Part shown: positions 26,648-35,419 of the stretch, piece after piece
How positions within the stretch are numbered: the stretch's first letter is position 1
How the letters are laid out: every line of letters starts with the position of its first letter
Source: Nitrospira sp.
GTDB lineage: Bacteria; Nitrospirota; Nitrospiria; Nitrospirales; Nitrospiraceae
NCBI GenBank assembly: GCA_016715825.1
Contig: JADJXO010000001.1
Span: forward strand, 681,001-745,000
Direction: 5' to 3'
Length of the DNA stretch: 64,000 bases
Translations under genes and position numbers: made by a program
Notes under the pieces: generated by a model
Database searches by the model: none
The model's input: only the letters and a program-made list of their open reading frames with translations
What the model was told of the DNA's origin: nothing

Positions 26648-27835
26648 TTACCACTTGTCAGAGAATCTTCCGCTGACGTCTTCTCCGATAAAGTTATGTA
26701 GAATCTGGCGTTGCAAGTCCGTGAGCTCTCCGTGCCCCGCGTCTCGCTCTCGTAAAGCTGGTTCAGATTCTTTAGAAGTCGGTCGTGATCGGGCAAGTAA
26801 AAGTTCGTCCAATGCGTCAGGACTGCGATCAACGTCCTTTTGTATGGCGATCAACCGCTGCAGTCCGAACAGCGTCCTGGTGATTTCAGTATGCATCGCA
26901 TTTGAACTGGCCCCAAAGACGAGCGAGTTCCAAAGCTTCGTCTCGATTGCTTCCGATATGCCGAGGACTGCATACGCCGTGAGTTTTTCGAGTAACGCGG
27001 TCTCAGTTCCTTCAAGCCCGTCATACGTCGGAATCGAGCGCTCAATGGGACGCTGGGAAAGTACCTGCATTGTTTCTTTCCAAAGATCCTGAGACGGGAC
27101 TAGATTCCCGCCCGTGTGAAGGGCTGACCCGGAACGTTTGGCTTGGATGGCCAGGAGGTACTGGGCCAGGAACTTTACCTTGCGGGCGGCAAGCGTGCTG
27201 GCTGGAATTCCCCAAATATGACCGATTTCATGATCCTGCAGCGTGGTGAAATCCGACGATTGACGTTCCCGTTCCGCGAGAGTCAGGCGTTTTTTAAACC
27301 GCTCAGCAAAACGAAGCTGTGTTTGCATGTCAACCACAAGGCGATGGTTCTGATACTCATCGGGAGTGATCTCATCCTTGTTCCAGGCTTCTTCCAACAG
27401 GCGGAGTGTGGTCGATGGAACGGCTGAACGAGCCTGTGTCTTCAACGTATGAAGAGTCTCTGCCGACACTCCCCGGGCGAGCAACAGCGTCTCCGCCCGA
27501 ACAGCCAAGGCATCGGCCATCTGCACGAGATGTTCAAGCGCAACACATTGCAGCCAGGTCCTCTCCCGGCGAAGTCGAGCTCGTCGGCTGTACTCGTTCC
27601 GTCGATCGATCATTGCCGTGATCGAATCCTGTGTCATCGTGGTGACGGGCTTTTTCCCAGAGACACAACGAGGGTCAGGACGATCGGCGACCATGAAGAG
27701 AATTTCGTCGTGCGTCACATCCAGGTATTGGAGCAACAGAAGTCGAAGGATAATACGGCCCTGGATCGGCAAGCCGGCAATGGTCTCTTCGATCAGGTCT
27801 GCGGTCAGCGTCGGCGAAATCAATGTGGTTGTCAT
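26648..27835 (-). CDS. Hypothetical protein, 395 residues
   Basis: No family was recognised. The protein appears soluble, mainly helical and charged, with an RNEYSRRARLRRERTW basic patch near residue 80 and an ERFKKRLTLAERERQ helix near 180. A segment around residues 205-230 (GHIWGIPASTLAARKVKFLA) could be a helix-turn-helix, which would suggest a sigma-factor-like or regulatory role, but this is only an impression. Codon use and length support a real gene. The 71-residue gene lies 50 bases upstream on the same strand. No clear Shine-Dalgarno is present. Confidence 0.7.
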   Translation of the reverse strand: MTTTLISPTLTADLIEETIAGLPIQGRIILRLLLLQYLDVTHDEILFMVADRPDPRCVSGKKPVTTMTQDSITAMIDRRNEYSRRARLRRERTWLQCVALEHLVQMADALAVRAETLLLARGVSAETLHTLKTQARSAVPSTTLRLLEEAWNKDEITPDEYQNHRLVVDMQTQLRFAERFKKRLTLAERERQSSDFTTLQDHEIGHIWGIPASTLAARKVKFLAQYLLAIQAKRSGSALHTGGNLVPSQDLWKETMQVLSQRPIERSIPTYDGLEGTETALLEKLTAYAVLGISEAIETKLWNSLVFGASSNAMHTEITRTLFGLQRLIAIQKDVDRSPDALDELLLARSRPTSKESEPALRERDAGHGELTDLQRQILHNFIGEDVSGRFSDKW

Positions 27836-27885
27836 GGTGCGTCAATTACTGCTTCATGTGAGGAGGAGGCAAAACCATATCACGG

Positions 27886-28101
27886 TTAGGCCGTACCTGT
27901 CTGTGGCTGTCGCTCAAGCTGAAGGGCCACGTATTCACGAATATCCTGAATCGTTCCGGTAATAAACATTTCTCGGGGAATTTCTACCCGTACGAGTTGT
28001 GATGGGTCGATACCGCGATCCTGTGCGTACGCCTCATCGACATACAGGCTTACAGAGCCGTCCGGAAAACGTCGTGCATACAGAGCAGTCGAATCACTCA
28101 T
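27886..28101 (-). CDS. Small hypothetical protein, 71 residues
   Basis: The protein has an RFPDGSVSLYVDEAYAQDRG segment, a VEIPREMF strand and a C-terminal helix (DIREYVALQLERQ). It has no signal peptide or membrane segment. It is upstream of the 395-residue hypothetical gene on the same strand and may be its partner. No family was recognised. Confidence 0.6.
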   Translation of the reverse strand: MSDSTALYARRFPDGSVSLYVDEAYAQDRGIDPSQLVRVEIPREMFITGTIQDIREYVALQLERQPQTGTA

Positions 28102-28280
28102 GACGATTGAATTGTATCGATATCGTAGTGGCTAGAGGTATCACAGGGCTTGTGAGGCTGTCAAAGAGGTCCCTAGTCGAGATACTCAACGGATGGCTTT
28201 CATCCGCCCATCGTGATCTGGAACGAACTGAGATCACCGGATGGCGGAGGAACCTGCTTGATCGATTCTGTACATAAAGG

Positions 28281-28316
28281 AGAACGGCTTCCGGTCGCGT
28301 GACCGGAAGCCGTTCT
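28281..28316 (-). terminator. Terminator-like hairpin after the chlorite-dismutase-family gene
   Basis: A perfect 16-bp stem (28281-28296 with 28301-28316) closes a 4-base loop about 65 bases beyond the stop of the minus-strand gene ending at 28382. It is GC-rich but is not followed by a long T tract. Confidence 0.75.
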
Positions 28317-28381
28317 CTAGTACCGACGTTCCCGTAACCAGAAAGCGGCTAGTGGCAACCTTCACCACCTAATGCATCGGC

Positions 28382-29104
28382 TTAGCCGCCTAATGTATCG
28401 AGAGTTTCCTTGAGGCTCTTGCGAATACAGGTGAAAATCGGCGTATCACGCAGTGTATAGCGTGAACCTTCGGTTTCGCGCAGCGCCATCACCAAGTCCA
28501 GAAAATCTTCCGGCTTGTCGCTTTCAAACGCCACCACCCACTCTTGATCGTCGAGTCCGAATGAGTAGGTCGTATTCAACTTCACCGAGGGGAACCGATG
28601 GCCTACTTCAATGTGTTCGTCCATCATGCCCTGCCGAGCCGCCTTGGTCAGCAAAAACCACTCGCGTGTCTTCAAGAATGGATACACAAAGATGTACTTG
28701 CTCTTCCCTGGGACGACGGTTAACCGTTTGCCTTCTTGGCCTGCATGCGAGTGATGATCCACGTACACGGATCGCTTGGTAATTGCCAGATACGAGTAGG
28801 GAGTCGTGAGATACTGCCCAAGGCCGGAGGCTAGGATCTTGGCGCCCATGTCCTGGAAGAGGTCCAGGTCGTAGCTGATTCGCCAGAGCATGAAGTCGCA
28901 GTCTCCACGGATCCCGACGGTTGAATAGGGAACGACCAACACTTGGCCATTAAAATCTTCAACGGCTCGTAAAAATTCCTGTTTGCCCTGTGTGCGTACG
29001 TCCTCGGGGAGGCGGCGCCACGCCGGGTCCACTTTGTAAAATATAAAGTTCACGTATTGCCGCCGCGGCGCTTGTGCGGCAGGGGGTGTTTCAGGAGTCG
29101 ACAT
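28382..29104 (-). CDS. Chlorite dismutase-family haem protein (HemQ/ChdC-like)
   Basis: The ~240-residue ferredoxin-like double domain matches the Cld/HemQ superfamily: YVNFIFYKVDPAWRRLPED at the start, KYIFVYPFLKTREW in the middle, the MMDEHIEVG proximal His region and SFGLDDQEWVVAFESD. At the distal position where true chlorite dismutases have Arg (seven before GLDD by my alignment) this protein has Leu, so it is probably not a chlorite-degrading enzyme. HemQ-type members decarboxylate coproheme to haem b. No signal peptide is seen, so cytoplasmic. AAAGGAG precedes the ATG. Confidence 0.88.
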   Translation of the reverse strand: MSTPETPPAAQAPRRQYVNFIFYKVDPAWRRLPEDVRTQGKQEFLRAVEDFNGQVLVVPYSTVGIRGDCDFMLWRISYDLDLFQDMGAKILASGLGQYLTTPYSYLAITKRSVYVDHHSHAGQEGKRLTVVPGKSKYIFVYPFLKTREWFLLTKAARQGMMDEHIEVGHRFPSVKLNTTYSFGLDDQEWVVAFESDKPEDFLDLVMALRETEGSRYTLRDTPIFTCIRKSLKETLDTLGG

Positions 29105-29251
29105 TCAAAGCTCCTTTAGTAGAAATGGACAATAAACTCTTCTTCTTTTTTTTGTTTCGTTTAGCATTTCCTCTTCTGTCTTGTCAACCTGACGGCGAGG
29201 CAGGGACGTGTTCGTTGACAGTGGAATGATGGTTCTGTTAGTCGCAATCGT

Positions 29252-29848
29252 ATGCGATCTATCGGGCATTGGGCTATAGGATGTACCTCGGCGTTCCTGG
29301 TCAGCATCGGAGATCCCTCGGCAGCGATCGAGGTATATCCCTCATCCAAGCAGATCCAGGCCGCACTTGATCGGGGAACACACGCGGCAGCGCAGCATCA
29401 GCCGCCTGAGCAGTGGTATGCGCGCTTCGGAGGCAAGGAGGAGCTTGATGTCGGCGGGTTCCTGGTCACGAAACTCGGTGGTGTATCCGTGTTGGCAACC
29501 CACATGGCGCTACGAGGACTTGAGCCGAGCGCGGCCGACATTGCGCAGGTGGTTGACGTTACGACCATGCTGGTCAGTGCCGTGATCTTCGGGGACAGTT
29601 CTGCCTTTGCCATGGAGAGTTACATCGTGCTGGATCAAGGGGGAAGAGTCATTAAGCCTGTCACCGTACGTGTTGATGGACAAGCCACTCGAACGACAGC
29701 CTGGCCGGAGTCACCACGATTCACGGCCAAGGTTGTGGCGGCATTCCAGTATGCTGACTTTGATCCGAATGCGCACACGACCATTACGGTGTTTCCCGCG
29801 ACCGGTGGAGAGATCCGCTTCGCGGTCAATTTTAAGGAAGTTGAATAG
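29252..29848 (+). CDS. Exported hypothetical protein, 198 residues
   Basis: A short N-terminal signal-like segment (GHWAIGCTSAFLVSIG) precedes a mature region that I do not recognise. The C-terminal ~80 residues look beta-rich (VTVRVDGQATRTTAW, TITVFPATGGEIRFAVNF). It is divergent from the chlorite-dismutase-family gene and ends 10 bases before cinA, suggesting cotranscription with cinA and thpR. Confidence 0.7.
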   Translation: MRSIGHWAIGCTSAFLVSIGDPSAAIEVYPSSKQIQAALDRGTHAAAQHQPPEQWYARFGGKEELDVGGFLVTKLGGVSVLATHMALRGLEPSAADIAQVVDVTTMLVSAVIFGDSSAFAMESYIVLDQGGRVIKPVTVRVDGQATRTTAWPESPRFTAKVVAAFQYADFDPNAHTTITVFPATGGEIRFAVNFKEVE

Positions 29849-29863
29849 GTGCGATAGTTGGAC

Positions 29864-31156
29864 ATGCGAAGCTCTGTCGCCATCCACAGCCAGATTGCGG
29901 AAACTATTGCGATCGGCTCAGAACTTCTGGTCGGTGGACGGACCGACACCAACTCGCTATTCATTACTGAAGCACTTGGCGCAATAGGGATCGAGGTGAG
30001 GTTTAAATCCATTGTCGGAGACGATCAATCGGATATCGCTCAAGTGGTGAAGACGGCCTGTAGGCGTGCTCGAATCGTCATCCTGACCGGAGGGCTGGGA
30101 CCCACAGTGGACGATTGCACCAGGGAGGCCGTTGCGGCCATCACCGGGTTTCGACTCGCTCGCCGTAAAGAAGCGCTTGAGGGAATGAAGATACGGTTAG
30201 CTCAATGGGGGCGGATACCGAATACAAGGCAATTGCGACAGGCCTTGATTCCGTCTGGAGCCACCGTGTTGCCCAACCCGGTTGGCTCAGCACCAGGCTT
30301 TGCCTTGGTATGGCGTGGGACACACATCATCGCGTTACCCGGTGTCCCGACTGAGATGCGTGCCATGGTCCAGCAGTCAGTTATTCCATATATGATCGCT
30401 CACCTCGAACGTACGCCCAGTCAATGTCGCCAACCACTGACCAGAATTGTGTTTCATACATGGGGCCTGCCGGAATCCGATGTAGACGCCAAGTTAAAAG
30501 GACTAATTCCAAAAAGGACTTCCGTTGCATTAGGGCTTCTCGCATCCCCGATCGGCGTGCTCGTGTCGCTGACCACGAGGGGCGAGAGTCGCCTGAAGGA
30601 AGGGGCTCTTTTGTCACTGGCCGAAGAGGTTCGTGGTCGACTGGGCGAGCGGGTCTATGCCGAAGGGCACGACACGATGGAGCAGGTAGTCGGCCGACTG
30701 TTGCGTCAACAGCGTCGGACGGTCGCTGTCGCCGAGTCGTGCACGGGGGGGCTCATTGGACAGCGATTGACACAGGTGCCCGGATCGTCGGCATACGTCG
30801 ATCGCGTAGCCGTGTGTTACAGCAACCGGGCAAAAATCGAGATGCTCGGTGTTGCAGAAACGCTGTTGAATGAACATGGTGCGGTCAGCCGAGATGTCGC
30901 GGCGGCGATGGCCAAAGGCATGCGCGAACGCGCGGGCGTATCGGTGGCCTTGAGCGTGACAGGTATCGCCGGGCCAGGCGGTGCTACAGAGACCAAACCG
31001 ATCGGGTTAGTCTATATCGGACTCGACGGTGGTAGTGACGATGTTATGACAAAAGAATGTCGATTCCACGGCGATCGGTCCGTCATTCAACAGCGTGCAG
31101 CGCAGGCCGCCCTCGATATACTTCGTCGATGGTTGGTCAGCAAAGGAACAACATGA
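29864..31156 (+). CDS. cinA: CinA-like protein (nicotinamide-nucleotide amidase)
   Basis: The N-terminal domain is the molybdopterin-binding-like CinA domain (AIGSELLVGGRTDTNS, ILTGGLGPTVDDCTREAVA, ALPGVPTEM). The C-terminal domain is the PncC/YgaD deamidase (TVAVAESCTGGLIGQRLT, SVTGIAGPGGATETKPIG). The protein recycles NMN by deamidation and has an ADP-ribose pyrophosphatase-type activity; cinA is often next to recA or competence genes. ATG 29864 is preferred; TTG 29858 is possible. Its stop overlaps the thpR start (ATGA). Confidence 0.95.
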   Translation: MRSSVAIHSQIAETIAIGSELLVGGRTDTNSLFITEALGAIGIEVRFKSIVGDDQSDIAQVVKTACRRARIVILTGGLGPTVDDCTREAVAAITGFRLARRKEALEGMKIRLAQWGRIPNTRQLRQALIPSGATVLPNPVGSAPGFALVWRGTHIIALPGVPTEMRAMVQQSVIPYMIAHLERTPSQCRQPLTRIVFHTWGLPESDVDAKLKGLIPKRTSVALGLLASPIGVLVSLTTRGESRLKEGALLSLAEEVRGRLGERVYAEGHDTMEQVVGRLLRQQRRTVAVAESCTGGLIGQRLTQVPGSSAYVDRVAVCYSNRAKIEMLGVAETLLNEHGAVSRDVAAAMAKGMRERAGVSVALSVTGIAGPGGATETKPIGLVYIGLDGGSDDVMTKECRFHGDRSVIQQRAAQAALDILRRWLVSKGTT

Positions 31157-31752
31157 TTCGAACGTTCATTGCCGTCGAGGTAAGCAACGAGGTCAGAGCC
31201 GGGATCGTTCAGGTCCAGGAGGATCTCAAACAGCGGCTTGCAGGGCATCTTCCTACAGATATCCGTATGGCATGGGGGCAACCGAATTCGTTTCATCTCA
31301 CGCTCAGGTTTCTTGGCAATACCGACAAGCAACTCCTCGATCCCATGCGCGAGGCCATGGCGATCGTACGCCGGTCTCACCCGACTATTCAGATCCCGCT
31401 CGATCGCCTTCAGGCGTTCCCGAATCTTCAAAAACCGCGGGTGCTCTGGGTGGGGCCGTCCGAACAGTGGGGTAAGGGGGACACGGCGCGCCAGCTGGCG
31501 GCCTTACATCAGGCGATCGAAGCCTGTTGCCACTCGTTGGGGTTTGCGCCGGACGACAAACTATTTAATCCTCATCTGACACTCGCGAGGATCAAAGCAG
31601 GTGAACGAGAAGTGGGACAGTGGTTGGCTCAAAGCGGGGTCTGTGAACGACCGCTCTCTCTCGGGGAGGTTCGGATTGGGCCGCTCGTGCTGGTGAAAAG
31701 CAGCCTGCGTCCGACCGGACCGGTGTATACGAAACTCTGGGAAGTGGAGTAG
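31153..31752 (+). CDS. thpR: RNA 2',3'-cyclic phosphodiesterase (2H family)
   Basis: The protein carries the two tetrapeptide-type 2H motifs HLTLRFLG and HLTLARIK, spaced as in LigT/ThpR. It hydrolyses 2',3'-cyclic phosphates of RNA in the cytoplasm. ATG 31153 (MIRTFIAVEV) overlaps the cinA stop; the longer frame extending upstream lies inside cinA and is not used. CinA-ThpR pairing is a common arrangement. Confidence 0.94.
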   Translation: MIRTFIAVEVSNEVRAGIVQVQEDLKQRLAGHLPTDIRMAWGQPNSFHLTLRFLGNTDKQLLDPMREAMAIVRRSHPTIQIPLDRLQAFPNLQKPRVLWVGPSEQWGKGDTARQLAALHQAIEACCHSLGFAPDDKLFNPHLTLARIKAGEREVGQWLAQSGVCERPLSLGEVRIGPLVLVKSSLRPTGPVYTKLWEVE

Positions 31753-31774
31753 GCGGGGTGTGGGTAGCTTCGCG

Positions 31775-32320
31775 TCAGGGTTGGAGGAGTGGGATCAACG
31801 CCTCGTGGCCTTGTTTCTGAGCCAGATCCACTGGTCGTTCTCCGGATGACATCCTCGCGTTCTTATCCCCTCTGGCATTCAGCAACAAGGTGATAATGTC
31901 TTGATCGCCACGATAGGCGGCCACGTGCAGGAGCGTCACACCGCCAATGGATGGTTGGGCATTGACATCCACTCCATGGTCTAGGAGGATAGCGACGATA
32001 TCCTTGTGCCCTTGTTGCACGGCGCTGAAGAGGGGCGTGATGCCATCCTGACTCACGGGATTGACAACGGCTCCTTTTCCCAAGAGCAAGAGCACGGTAT
32101 CTCGATGGCCATGTTTCGCGGCCATGTGGAGCGGTGTCAGCCTGCGGTCGTTCGCGGCTTCCACACTCACACCCTGCGCAAGAAACGTGTCCACTCGAAG
32201 GAGATTTCCTTCCGCCGCCGCCATTCTCAGTTTCTCTTCAAGCGCAGTCGCGCAACTGGTTAAGAAAATGAGCGCAAGCGTACAGACTGCAAGGCTCAGA
32301 CGGGGCCAGACCTGCGTCAT
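31775..32320 (-). CDS. Ankyrin-repeat lipoprotein
   Basis: ATG 32320 is preceded by AGGAG and starts a lipoprotein signal peptide ending in the lipobox LTSC. The mature part has about four ankyrin repeats (TPLHMAAKHGHRDTVLLLL, TPLFSAVQQGHKDIVAILLD, TLLHVAAYRGDQDIITLLL and a final PVDLAQKQGHEALI). It is probably anchored at the membrane facing the periplasm. Partner and function are unknown. It is convergent with thpR. Confidence 0.88.
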   Translation of the reverse strand: MTQVWPRLSLAVCTLALIFLTSCATALEEKLRMAAAEGNLLRVDTFLAQGVSVEAANDRRLTPLHMAAKHGHRDTVLLLLGKGAVVNPVSQDGITPLFSAVQQGHKDIVAILLDHGVDVNAQPSIGGVTLLHVAAYRGDQDIITLLLNARGDKNARMSSGERPVDLAQKQGHEALIPLLQP

Positions 32321-32477
32321 TTCAACTCTCCTCGTTCTACGAGCATGGTGGTTGGAGATTACCGATCGAGTGCGTTCCGATGTTTTGTCTCTACCGTTCC
32401 ATGCCACTGCATCGCAGTAGTTGATCAATAGTCTCAAGACGGCGATCAGGTTGGACTTCGTTGGGACGAATCAATGT

Positions 32478-33548
32478 CTACATCGCCAATGTCGGATAGT
32501 CACTATAGCCATCAGATCCGCCGCCATACAGTCGATCAAAATTTACCTCGTTGAGTAGGCCCTGCTTCGCAAAACGTTCGACGAGGTCCGGGTTGGCGAT
32601 GTAGGGACGTCCGTAGACGATCGCATCGGCCGCTCCGCTGGCGACTGTGGATTCGCCGCTCTCGCGGGTGTAGCTCCCGTTGGTCATCAGGGTACCTTGG
32701 AAATGTCGGCGAGCGGTTGCCAAGATGGCTTGCTCTTCCGGCAGCGCATGATTCTCATGCCGGATTTCGAGAAAGGCGATCTTACGGTGACTCATTTCCT
32801 GTGCGACGTACGTCACTAGCGCGTCCGGTTGACTGTCGACCATATCGTTAAACGGGACCAGTGGTGATATCCGTACGGCCACACGCCCGGCGCCCCAGAC
32901 GTTGATTGCTGCGTCCGTTACCTGTAGGAGAAACCGCGCACGGTTGGGGATAGAACCTCCATAGGAGTCCGTTCGGGCGTTCACACCGTCGCGCAAAAAG
33001 TTATCAATCAAGTAGCCGTGTGCACCATGGACCTGGACCCCGTCAAACCCTGACTGTTTGGCATTCTGCGCGGCGAGCCGGAACATCTCCACATACCGTG
33101 GGATCTCTGCTGTACGGAGCGCACGCGGGACTTCATACGGCTTGGTGCCTTGTGGAGTATTGGTCGTTTCATGACGGATTGGTTTAGCGCTACTGGAGAC
33201 GGGCTGCTCGCCATTGTTTAGCAATGAGTGTGCGGCACGGCCAGGATGCCAGATCTGCATAAAGATCCGGCCACCCTTGTCATGCACCGCGTCCGTCACG
33301 CGTTTCCAACCGGCCACGTGCGCCGGGCTGTAAATCCCGCCTTCACCCATGAACGCGCAGGCATGGGCATCGACCATTGTGCATTCCGTCATGATGAGTC
33401 CACTCGACGCACGCTGGGAATAGTAGTCGACCATCATGTCGTTGGGAATGTGTGTCGAGCCAGCGCGCACGCGGGTCAGCGGGGCCATGACGATGCGGTT
33501 TGGTAAGAGGATCTCTCCGGCTTGGAGTGGGGTGAATAATGTGGGCAT
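32478..33548 (-). CDS. Old Yellow Enzyme family alkene reductase
   Basis: This FMN TIM-barrel protein opens with LFTPLQAGEILLPNRIVMAP and has the substrate-binding HGAHGYLIDNFLRDGVNART segment followed by DSYGGSIPNRARF. It is NADPH-dependent and reduces activated alkenes or nitro compounds in the cytoplasm; NemA-like enzymes are the nearest subgroup. Length 356 residues is standard. The ~70-base gap before the next gene on the left gives no recognisable operator. Confidence 0.93.
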   Translation of the reverse strand: MPTLFTPLQAGEILLPNRIVMAPLTRVRAGSTHIPNDMMVDYYSQRASSGLIMTECTMVDAHACAFMGEGGIYSPAHVAGWKRVTDAVHDKGGRIFMQIWHPGRAAHSLLNNGEQPVSSSAKPIRHETTNTPQGTKPYEVPRALRTAEIPRYVEMFRLAAQNAKQSGFDGVQVHGAHGYLIDNFLRDGVNARTDSYGGSIPNRARFLLQVTDAAINVWGAGRVAVRISPLVPFNDMVDSQPDALVTYVAQEMSHRKIAFLEIRHENHALPEEQAILATARRHFQGTLMTNGSYTRESGESTVASGAADAIVYGRPYIANPDLVERFAKQGLLNEVNFDRLYGGGSDGYSDYPTLAM

Positions 33549-33617
33549 TGATATTCCTTTGAGTCAAAGGTGAATCGTGGTGAGAGAACGTATACGTGAG
33601 AGAATTATTCGAGAAAG

Positions 33618-33848
33618 CTAACGGTAGGCGAATACGTCCATCTGAATCGACTTAATCGGTTTAGCTTCTCCATGCACCATTCGGCGAACGCGCTCCGTGG
33701 TATCTCGGCTGAACACCGCCTCGCCGCAATGGAGACACACCGTTGCGGGGATCTGCTCAACTTGCACCGGCCTGCCATCGATGTCAAAAACCTCGCTGAT
33801 GCGTTCCTCACAGCTTTCGGTTTTCCCGCACACATGACACCGGAACAT
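33618..33848 (-). CDS. YgiT/MqsA-type zinc finger antitoxin
   Basis: The 76-residue protein has two CxxC pairs (FRCHVCGK and VCLHCGEAVF) framing the segment EVFDIDGRPVQVEQIPAT, the pattern of the MqsA N-terminal zinc-binding domain. It begins 2 bases after the DUF4258 gene, a typical toxin-antitoxin layout. It lacks the HTH domain of full MqsA. Predicted to neutralise the DUF4258 protein. Confidence 0.85.
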   Translation of the reverse strand: MFRCHVCGKTESCEERISEVFDIDGRPVQVEQIPATVCLHCGEAVFSRDTTERVRRMVHGEAKPIKSIQMDVFAYR

Positions 33849-33850
33849 CG

Positions 33851-34159
33851 CTACCTCCGTCTAGTGTAATCATACCACCCTGCAGGGTCTGGCTGATAGA
33901 TCGTGATGATCTTCAGCAGATCGGAGTCCGCGCGAGAGACCTGAATGTGTATTGGCCGATCTGCTGCAGTGAACCCTAACAAGAGGCTACTGGGTGCGTA
34001 CTTGTCCTCGGGATAGTCTTCAATAATCGAGGCCTCTGCTCCGGCCTGCCGGATTTCTGCGTCACTGATATTCCGTTCGACCGCACGTTTGAACGCATGA
34101 TGGCTGAACTCGAATTCACCAGCGGAGAGTTGTCTGCGAACATCGTCCAGTGTTTTCAT
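33851..34159 (-). CDS. DUF4258 family toxin-like protein
   Basis: ATG 34159 gives a 102-residue protein beginning MKTLDDVRRQL and containing the DUF4258 pattern FSHHAFKRAVERNISDAEI followed by IEDYPEDKYAPSSLLLGF and KIITIYQPDP near the end. Many DUF4258 proteins lie next to YgiT-type antitoxins and probably act as RNases of the RelE/MqsR superfamily. The upstream part of this frame (to 34423) looks non-coding. Confidence 0.83.
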   Translation of the reverse strand: MKTLDDVRRQLSAGEFEFSHHAFKRAVERNISDAEIRQAGAEASIIEDYPEDKYAPSSLLLGFTAADRPIHIQVSRADSDLLKIITIYQPDPAGWYDYTRRR

Positions 34160-34403
34160 CGTGCGTGCTGCGACTATAGCGAAAGCCGTTCTTGAGCACA
34201 ACACGGCGACAGACGGGGGGGCCGTCAAATGAACTGGTCTATGAGTGCTGCCTGCCGTGCGTAGGAAACGATGATATGGCTCGCCGATGCGCTGAAGTGA
34301 AAGAGGCAGGCTGACGAATATAGTGGAGGCTGGGGTAGAGGCTGATTCTATGGCCCTTCTCCTTGACAGCGCGATAGACCCAGCGTAAGAATTCGCAGCC
34401 CCA
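34160..34403. other. Gene-poor spacer between toxin and integrase remnant
   Basis: I see no complete gene. The minus strand around 34330-34400 reads as a protein-like stretch (HWGCEFLRWVYRAVKEKG) without a start codon, possibly another decayed fragment. Confidence 0.4.
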
Positions 34404-34592
34404 GTGTGGGTTCCGATAGTCATAAGGAGGGGTGGTAAAGCCTCGACCCTACCGTCAGCCCAAAAATTACTCGGTCACAAGGACCTCAACACCACCATGA
34501 CCTACACGCACGTATTGAACAAGGGCGGCCACGGGGTGAAGAGTCCAGTCGATGGCCTATGTCCGGCTTATACAGACTGCATAAGACAATGA
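34404..34592 (+). pseudogene. Truncated tyrosine recombinase (integron-type integrase) C-terminus
   Basis: The frame contains LLGHKDLNTTMTYTHVLNKG followed by GHGVKSPVDGL, the C-terminal box II region of tyrosine recombinases with the HxxR-type helix and catalytic Tyr in YTHVL. The extension after YTHVL is characteristic of integron-type integrases. The N-terminal domain and catalytic Arg are absent, so it is a remnant. It sits next to the toxin-antitoxin pair and may mark a past integration site. Confidence 0.75.
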
Positions 34593-34767
34593 GCTATGAG
34601 CGGGAGTGGAGCAGAACATTTTTTGTGGCAATGGGTTAGGGCCGTTGACTTGGTGCGTGCCAGCCGGTTTAGGCAGAAGTGGACTAACTGCTGTAAGGAG
34701 ATTATACAGTCTGACCGAATATTGTTGGGCTGCCTGTCGTCGGATTTGCAGGCATGGAGGTGGTCAC

Positions 34768-35163
34768 GTGCACTCGTTTCTGATTGGTATGGTCTTGGCA
34801 TCGTTAATAACGAGTCCGTCGGCGTCGGTCTTTGCAGCCGCGGAGTCAGAGAACCAGCAGCAGAGTGAGGCCATCCGGAAATACATGAAGGAAAACTTCG
34901 GACACCCGGGCATGGAGACATCTTGGTATTCGAGCATCGTGAGCATCACAGTCCAGGGTCGAACAGTGGCGGTACGTACAAAGATCAACCGACAAGGCCG
35001 AGCAAAGAAAGAGGCCGCTATGGGAATCTGTGGGGCAGTCTCAGGTTACGTATTTTCAAACGGGAACCAAGACCTCGGGATCGAGCACATCCAGATTCTG
35101 GGTACTGATCGAGGTGTCGTGGTCAGTCGGAGGGGTTTGACTGATCAATGCGAAGTTCGGTGA
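34768..35163 (+). CDS. Exported hypothetical protein, 131 residues
   Basis: GTG 34768 follows GGAGGTGG at a good distance and opens a signal peptide (FLIGMVLASLITSPSASVFA). The mature ~105 residues contain IRKYMKENFGHPGMETSWY and VSITVQGRTVAVRTKINRQG, with a Cys in MGICGAVSGYV. No family was recognised. It stands alone between the integrase remnant and recA. Confidence 0.75.
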   Translation: MHSFLIGMVLASLITSPSASVFAAAESENQQQSEAIRKYMKENFGHPGMETSWYSSIVSITVQGRTVAVRTKINRQGRAKKEAAMGICGAVSGYVFSNGNQDLGIEHIQILGTDRGVVVSRRGLTDQCEVR

Positions 35164-35375
35164 ACGGCCCAACTACCCGTTGCAGCGGACACCCACTGCA
35201 CATACTGCGCTAGAAGAAGATGGTTGGGGTCGGATTCTGTCTTATGCATCGCGAAACCACCAAAGTATGGCACTCCCACTAAATAGCACCACGGTGATCT
35301 TGTATTTTTAGCTCCTCTCGGCCGCAGATATTCCCGTGCCTCGACATCAGGCTAGGTTTCCTTTGCCCACTTGGG

Positions 35376-35381
35376 TATAAT
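35376..35381 (+). promoter_or_regulatory. Candidate -10 element upstream of recA
   Basis: A perfect TATAAT lies ~40 bases before the recA ATG. The -35 region is weak (TAGGTT near 35353-35358 at 17-base spacing), as is common for regulated promoters. I could not identify a LexA/SOS box, whose form in this lineage I do not know. Confidence 0.5.
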
Positions 35382-35419
35382 CTCCACTTCACATTCGCTC
35401 ATTTGGTGAGGAGATTTGT

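Noticed and set aside
28382..29104. True chlorite dismutase
   Set aside because: The distal Arg position aligns with Leu, so chlorite-degrading activity is not supported.
34698..34716. CTGTA...TACAG inverted repeat as a possible SOS box
   Set aside because: Spacing is larger than the CTGT-N8-ACAG LexA pattern and it is about 700 bases from recA.
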